Of a DNA stretch of 64,000 nt, positions 59,030 through 64,000 are shown piece by piece. Under the pieces are notes generated by a model that was not told where the DNA came from, did not search any database, and saw nothing but the letters and a program-made list of their open reading frames with translations. Both the position numbers and the translations under genes were made by a program. Source of the stretch: Endotrypanum monterogeii (lineage: Eukaryota; Euglenozoa; Kinetoplastea; Trypanosomatida; Trypanosomatidae). Each line of letters opens with the position of its first letter. Positions within the stretch are counted from its first letter, which is position 1. The stretch covers positions 958,755 through 1,022,754 of the forward strand of contig CM007319.1 in NCBI GenBank assembly GCA_000333855.2, given 5' to 3'.

Positions 59030-60391
59030 TTGTCTACTCGGCAGGTGAACGCCGGAGAAGTGAGAAATAGGGAAACAAACGAGCAAGGGGCTGTGGTTAA
59101 CGCCGCTCAGGGGCCCAATCCTCGCACACGCGCAATAAAAGCCTCTACAACTGTGGTTCGAGGAAAGCAGGGAGGGAGGGGGTAGATGCGAAAAATTTGA
59201 AGTACAAATTCCTGTGCATATGGCCTGGTTTTCTGGGACGCTCAAGTGTGTCTCGGTCAACTCATCCAATCGCGTGCATTCTTCTTGCGAACGATCCTTT
59301 CCTGCCAGCCACTCAGGGTGTTACCTGACGTCATCTATGCAAGAAATGTCGCAGTGTGAGAAGAGAAATAGAAATGGTCACGCACGAATTGCCAAAGGAG
59401 TGCAACAGTCGATGCTTGCCAACGCTGCAGAAATACAACACAGCGAGTCACTGAAAAAAAATAAAAGTTTTCCCAAGGGAAAAAGACAACCTAAACACAA
59501 AAAATAGTGTATGCAGATGCCCTATTCACTGCCACGGAGAATCTATTTCAGTCTCTCTCAACTTGCCCCTCCTCCTCGGCTACGCCACAGTGCACAGACA
59601 CATGATATCATAGTTCACCTGTGTGGGCGGAAAAAAATAACTGCATCATGAAAACAGAACTCGGTACGCCGCGCCAGATCGCCATATCTCTCCTGTGTAA
59701 GCCAGGGTATGCAAAATGGCAGAAGAAGCCTCGAAAATAGTTGTTTAAAATATCACCAGTATCTCCGAAGAAGCAACATCCTGATGTTTTCTTTTTGTGT
59801 ATGTGTGTGTGTGTGTGTGTGGGGGTGAGCTGTTAGAGGTGCACAAGAGTCCTCAGTAGCAGCGTTAGGAGATCGGAGCATGCACTACGAAGGCAACGAC
59901 CCCCCCTATTTTCTCGGTAATACACACTTTCACTTTTAAATGAATATATATATATATATATATATTTTTTTTTGGGGGGTTGGTTGTCGACGATAGGATT
60001 TGGTCAAAATGTACCTGTTTCTTTTTGTAATATTTTCGCAGCTGCCAAGCAGCGCTCGGGCGTCGGCAGGTGCGAACGTGGTAGGCGATGCGTGAGCTGA
60101 CACATCAGAGAACTCAGAGGTTTGGGAAATTGTCTCTCTCCTGAAAAATGACTCTCTCGCCCGGTTTCCATATAACACGGTTAAGAAGTGATACAGGGGG
60201 CGCGGCACCCTTACATGTCCCATAAACGTAACACCCACACTCTCTCCCTTTTCTCCAAGTTCGATACTAAGCAGTGCACAGAGACGAGCCAGAAAAATGG
60301 ACGTATGTGTGTCTCATCTCCCGGATAATATTTTCAACCAGGAAGGCGTGAGGGGGCCAGCAGTGTTCACCTTTCTCACTACAGCTCCACT
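59030..60391. other. intergenic region
   Basis: A 1.4-kb spacer with a (GT)n run at about 59800-59825, a (TA)n tract at about 59943-59965 running into T9G6 (59965-59979). No gene seen. Confidence 0.6.
59034..59085 (-). promoter_or_regulatory. predicted SL trans-splice acceptor of the Dpy-30/IQ gene
   Basis: On the minus strand TTTGTTTCCCTATTTCTCAC continues to CTGCCGAGTAG; AGs at 59038-59037 and 59035-59034 both lie just before the ATG. Confidence 0.65.
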
Positions 60392-60718
60392 TTATATATA
60401 TATGTCATGCCTTTCGATTTCCCAAGCAGGTGAGAGCTCCTGACATGGTGGTAGCACTGAAGATGATGTTCTTCCATATGCATTTTGTAAGACATAATAT
60501 AGGTAAACAACGAAAACTGGAAAAGAAAGGGAAAGAAAGAGCACAACGCTCCAAAGGGAGCGTTTAAAATGGTACATTATAATTCCCTCCGACTTTGCAT
60601 GCATCAAATGAAGAACAATACATGCGCCAAGCAGTAATGCACACACAAGTACCACGAGTACCGATGGGATCCCCCCCCCCACACACACAAACACACGGCT
60701 CCCATCTGCCGTGCTCAT
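60392..60718 (-). CDS. small two-helix membrane protein
   Basis: A 108-residue open frame with two clear hydrophobic helices at about residues 15-39 (IPSVLVVLVCALLLGACIVL) and 53-76 (SVVLFLSLSFPVFVVYLYYV), joined by a short basic loop, and a polar tail. I do not recognise it. Support comes from context: the ATG at 60718 is the first after a good pyrimidine tract ending in GAAG at 60757, and the spacing to both neighbours leaves room for UTRs. Against it, the frame is short and the region is AT-rich. The topology would put both ends on the same side of the membrane. Confidence 0.5.
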   Translation of the reverse strand: MSTADGSRVFVCVGGGIPSVLVVLVCALLLGACIVLHLMHAKSEGIIMYHFKRSLWSVVLFLSLSFPVFVVYLYYVLQNAYGRTSSSVLPPCQELSPAWEIERHDIYI

Positions 60719-60756
60719 AATAATAATGACAACCAATTTTGAAAAGAGGCGGTCGC

Positions 60757-60788
60757 CTTCGTTAAAGAAAAAGGAGAAGTAAAAAGGA
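60757..60788 (-). promoter_or_regulatory. predicted SL trans-splice acceptor of the small membrane protein gene
   Basis: On the minus strand CCTTTTTACTTCTCCTTTTT leads to AACGAAG with the AG at 60758-60757; the first ATG downstream is at 60718. Confidence 0.5.
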
Positions 60789-61489
60789 GTAATCGAAACT
60801 TGACAGAGATTTATAGTGAAGACGAGAGCGAGTAGAAATGGATGTATATATGTATATATGTATATATAGAGATATATATAGAGATATATAATTTGTTCAG
60901 TCGTTGGTGCCGTTTAATTGCCGGAAGAAGTCGCTACTACAATGGTGCAACAGTAAAAAAAGAGAGAAAAACATAAATAAGCGCTCCGAACGTGTGTGAG
61001 ATGTTTAGTTATTCAGTTTCATTTGACCTCTATTTCACCTACTTGTGGCGGTGCTCGACTGCGTGTCCTCTTCCCACATTTTCAACCGAGAAAGGAAGGG
61101 AAGGATAAAAACGACAAAAAAGAATAAAGTGACAACAATCCCCTACTAAATATATATATATATAGAGAGAGATAGATAGATATATAAATATATACATATT
61201 ATACGCAGAGAAAGTAGAAAGGTAAAACGTGTTTCAACACGCACGGAGATTTTTTCTTTCCTTCTCAGCGAGGAAAGGGAAGGAGGATGAGAAACTTTCT
61301 GAAGATATTTGGCATTTTTCACCTGCGGTCCTCGTCTTACCCACCACTATAAGAGATTGCCTGGGGAGGTGGCCATGCGCTCTCTCTAGCACCGCTCGAC
61401 GGGTAGTGGAAAAAAAAAAAGAATCGTCACATCTTTCGAGCGACGCAGTACCAACGATAGCTCATAAAAGAAGATGACTCAAAAATAAA

Positions 61490-61490
61490 A

Positions 61491-61521
<31 letters not shown>
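61490..61521. repeat. (TA)n microsatellite
   Basis: TA run in the spacer between the small membrane protein gene and the MFS gene. Confidence 0.9.
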
Positions 61522-61524
<3 letters not shown>

Positions 61525-61810
61525 TAACACATATATCGTGAATAACGACGTCAACACAATTAATGCAATTAAAAGGACCGTCATCTCCCCAGATTTTGAT
61601 TTTCTCCTGGTGCATGTTCTGAGTCCCACAGTCATTGCGCCACGCATTCGCCACACTGCACCGGAGGCACACAACTCCCTAGTGCTTCAACCTTTTATTC
61701 AAGTCACCTCCCTCTCGCAGCCAGTCCCACGGCAAACGGTCATCACGTACCGCAGTCTATCCAGGTGGTTTAGGGTTCTCCTCCTCTAGCAGACAGCCAG
61801 CTTCTTTTGT

Positions 61811-61928
61811 GAGGTGCATTGGGGTCACACCTTAAGACCTCGCCCACGGCGTGGAGGGCGTGGCGGCGTGTTCAATGCGACGCATCAATACGCCACCACG
61901 CCGTCCACACCACGCCGCCCGGCACCTC
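61811..61928. other. imperfect inverted repeat able to form a long GC-rich stem
   Basis: ACGGCGTGGAGGGCGTGG at 61846 onward pairs imperfectly with CCACCACGCCGTCCACACC around 61893-61911, with an inner ATGCG/CGCAT palindrome in the loop (61875-61885) and an outer GAGGTGC/GCACCTC stem (61811-61817 with 61922-61928). It lies about 390 nt after the MFS stop, so probably in that gene's 3'UTR. Confidence 0.6.
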
Positions 61929-62315
61929 GCTAAATTGGATGCAGAGAAACAAGAGGGGGGAGGGGGAGGGGGAGAGGTTAGCAACACCCTCCTGCTGACA
62001 AAGTAGTTCGACATGAACACGACGACAGGCGACTGTTTGGCCTTCCCCCTGCATTGAAAGCCCACGGACCCCTGCATACTCCCTCCCCTCACTTTGCCAC
62101 CCATCACTGCGGCGCTGTCGTCGTTTGACGCGAAGTAAAGCAACGGCAAGAGAAGCTGCGATGCTTTCTCAGAGAGGCGATACCGTGCAGAGAAGACGCG
62201 GAAAGACGAGATCGCGTAGGCTTGACTCAGTGGTAACGGTGGTCGAGAATCAAGAACAAAACAAATCAGAGAGAAATCTGTGAGAGGATTGCACTCACAA
62301 TCGCCCTTCAGCTCT

Positions 62316-64000
62316 TCACTTTCCGTCTCCATCCAGGGCTTTCTTCTTCTCTGAGAAAGACTTCTCCTTGGGTTCGACGTTTTTCATGGAGCTAGTGGAT
62401 GATTTGGGTCTCATGCCCTCAATGTGAGTCGGGAATCCATCATCGACAACAACCTCGTCGCACTCCTGGCAAGAGCTCGGACGCGAATCGATCTCTTCAC
62501 GCAACTGCAGCTCTCTGATACTGGCACCTTGCTCGTCCGGTATTGGCAGCGGGGCACCAACTAGTCCAGAGAGGAAGTTGTGCTGCATCATCCCTGCCGT
62601 GACATTTCTCGAGATTGAGATGGGGAGGTTGACGAGGGAGTTATGAGAAAGACGCTGCTCCCCCTGAGAGCCGAGGCGGGGAAAGCCCAGGTAGCTGTAT
62701 CGTACACGAGCTGATTTCTCTGCCGAGGTGGATCCGGAGCACAGCCCGTTACTGGAGTCCTCCATCTCCAGCAAGCAGTCCTCCTCCTCCTCCTCCTCCT
62801 CCCTGTCACCGGTACCGCTTTCCGACGGAAGGATCAAACCATGTGACAGGTACGCACCAATCAACAGGGGAATGACGGACAAGAGAAACACAAGGTGGTG
62901 ATTGAAGGGAAAGGGGCGAGGCTTCTCAATTGACCACGCGAAAAGGGGGGCAAATATGAAGGGGACGACACAACGCACCATGCACGCTGTTGATTGCTGG
63001 ATGCCGAACATGATGCCAACGTTTCCTCGCGGTGCTGTGAGTGAGACAAAGACCATGATAAGTGCGAAGCACCAGCACTCCACCACCTTGCGTAGCATCC
63101 CAAATGCCATGGTATACCAGAACCTGCGGTTCACATCAATGTGTATTGCGACCGGCATGACGGCAGTCAGAAATGCATATGTGATCTGTGAAGCAACCCA
63201 CAGTGTAGTAGGCCCACCTGAACACTGAATCAAACGTGCAAAGACGATGTTCGCGAGGATAGCTGGACCACTGTTCACAAGGACGAGGTTGGCCATGCGC
63301 GAAGGAGACAGCTCGAGACCGCCATGCTCAATGTCCGCTGCTAGCCACAGTGGGAAAATCTGTGCGAATACCATGTCCGAAACGGAGATCAACATCGATA
63401 TAACACAGACGCTCCGCAGCAATGGATTTAAAAAGGCTGCTTTGAACCCAAATGATCTGGGTGGCATTGAGGTCCTTCTGAGATGATTGTCTGTGTTCGC
63501 TTGATGCCTGTGTATAAAATTATTGAGCCCTCTGTAGTCCCTTTCACAAACAATTGCTACATCTGCAGCGTTGTTATCGCACGGCAGGCGCGGTTGGATG
63601 AGCCTCAGCACGGGGGCGAGAATGATCCCTAGGGGGGGCGGCAGCACAGACCGCAGTGGGCGAGCTTCCCTATTGCTTTCTTGCAAGCACATGACACTGA
63701 CAAATACTGCGAAAAGATTGTACACTGCAACAACAGTACTGGGAAGTAAGGCGGGGTGTTTGCCCAGGAAGCTCGTCGGAGAAATGTGTAGGAAGGCGAG
63801 CGATGAGCTCGAGGCGGGATCGTAGAGATAGCCACCAGCAGCTGGACCGAAAAGGGTCCCCACGCCCCACGTGAGGCTGACCAGCGCCATACCCTTGGCT
63901 CTGTTCGTGGCATCTGTCAAGTCATTGATCATCGTCTTGGCCACAATCGAGCAGCCCGCTACGAGGCCATGCACAAAACGCCACAAGCATATGGCCCAAA
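62316..64000 (-). CDS. major facilitator superfamily transporter (5' part beyond the window)
   Basis: At least 561 codons, open at the right edge, so the N-terminus is missing. The visible part begins in a transmembrane region (ICLWRFVHGLVAG) and carries NRAKGMALVSLTWGVGTLFG and AAGGYLYDP, which match the motif after helix 4-5 of drug:H+ antiporter-like MFS proteins of the ZIF1/tetracycline type. A long loop follows, then about six more hydrophobic helices (for example CVISMLISVSDMVFAQIFPL and FALIMVFVSL), and a cytosolic tail with a run of eight Glu, serine-rich stretches and a lysine-rich end. Substrate unknown. About 390 nt after the stop lies an inverted-repeat structure. Confidence 0.9.
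   Translation of the reverse strand, partial: WAICLWRFVHGLVAGCSIVAKTMINDLTDATNRAKGMALVSLTWGVGTLFGPAAGGYLYDPASSSSLAFLHISPTSFLGKHPALLPSTVVAVYNLFAVFVSVMCLQESNREARPLRSVLPPPLGIILAPVLRLIQPRLPCDNNAADVAIVCERDYRGLNNFIHRHQANTDNHLRRTSMPPRSFGFKAAFLNPLLRSVCVISMLISVSDMVFAQIFPLWLAADIEHGGLELSPSRMANLVLVNSGPAILANIVFARLIQCSGGPTTLWVASQITYAFLTAVMPVAIHIDVNRRFWYTMAFGMLRKVVECWCFALIMVFVSLTAPRGNVGIMFGIQQSTACMVRCVVPFIFAPLFAWSIEKPRPFPFNHHLVFLLSVIPLLIGAYLSHGLILPSESGTGDREEEEEEEDCLLEMEDSSNGLCSGSTSAEKSARVRYSYLGFPRLGSQGEQRLSHNSLVNLPISISRNVTAGMMQHNFLSGLVGAPLPIPDEQGASIRELQLREEIDSRPSSCQECDEVVVDDGFPTHIEGMRPKSSTSSMKNVEPKEKSFSEKKKALDGDGK

Larger units (their letters stand above)
60719..62315. other. intergenic region with a large inverted-repeat structure
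   Basis: A 1.6-kb spacer. (TA)n-type tracts lie at about 60842-60890, 61148-61200 and 61490-61521. An inverted-repeat structure is at 61811-61928. An open frame at 61832-62332 overlaps the MFS stop but is judged 3'UTR. Confidence 0.6.

Noticed and set aside
61832..62332. 166-codon minus-strand frame overlapping the MFS stop
   Set aside because: No splice acceptor between the MFS stop and the frame, and part of it reads the inverted-repeat structure.
1..64000. CRISPR arrays, bacterial operons, integrases or insertion sequences
   Set aside because: No spaced repeats, no transposase-like proteins and no ribosome-binding-site pattern; the window is eukaryotic throughout.

Overview
The window reads as nuclear DNA of a trypanosomatid (kinetoplastid flagellate). 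All genes are intronless and stand in long same-strand runs. Polypyrimidine tracts ending in AG, i.e. predicted spliced-leader (SL) acceptors, sit just before many of the start codons. Intergenic DNA is full of TA, GT/CA and homopolymer tracts. Protein families fit (syntaxin-16, TRAPPII, DHHC acyltransferase, Dpy-30/IQ protein, mitochondrial GTPase). I cannot fix the genus. Intergenic spacers are long, and I saw no tRNA, rRNA, SL-RNA gene, CRISPR array or bacterial operon.

Layout. Positions 948-3405 are the end of a plus-strand polycistronic unit: a small mitochondrial-type membrane protein and a DHHC palmitoyltransferase. Positions 3406-5029 are a convergent strand-switch region with a GC-rich island, a perfect hairpin and long G runs. 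Everything from 5030 to 64000 is one minus-strand unit, transcribed from right to left. From the switch outward it encodes: an H1-like protein with a ubiquitin-like end, an NIF/FCP1-type phosphatase, a PHD-type zinc-finger protein, a TruD/PUS7-like protein with a degraded catalytic motif, a multi-pass membrane protein, a disordered protein, an ankyrin protein, HSBP1, a KCTD-type BTB protein, TRAPPC9/Trs120, a frameshifted LYR-like protein, syntaxin-16, a short/branched-chain acyl-CoA dehydrogenase, galactokinase, a coiled-coil protein, an EngB-like mitochondrial GTPase, a Dpy-30/IQ protein, a small two-helix membrane protein, and an MFS transporter cut by the window edge.

Most start codons were set by the first ATG after a predicted SL acceptor, which removes long spurious N-terminal extensions from several open frames.

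The most notable structure is a pair of 430-bp direct repeats, differing at one base by my reading, at 40072-40501 and 45456-45885. They flank the acyl-CoA dehydrogenase gene and lie 5384 bp apart. They also fall downstream of two minus-strand genes, so they could act as shared 3'UTR elements, as recombination substrates for gene amplification or loss, or both. Other points of interest are the TruD-like protein that has lost most of its signature motif, the EngB-like GTPase with an altered switch I, HSBP1 in a lineage without heat-shock transcription factors, a large inverted-repeat structure after the MFS gene, and one homopolymer frameshift. The genes share no obvious pathway, as is usual in trypanosomatid polycistronic units; several appear mitochondrial (TruD-like, EngB-like, acyl-CoA dehydrogenase, possibly the LYR-like protein) and several act in membrane traffic (syntaxin-16, TRAPPC9, possibly HSBP1 through WASH).
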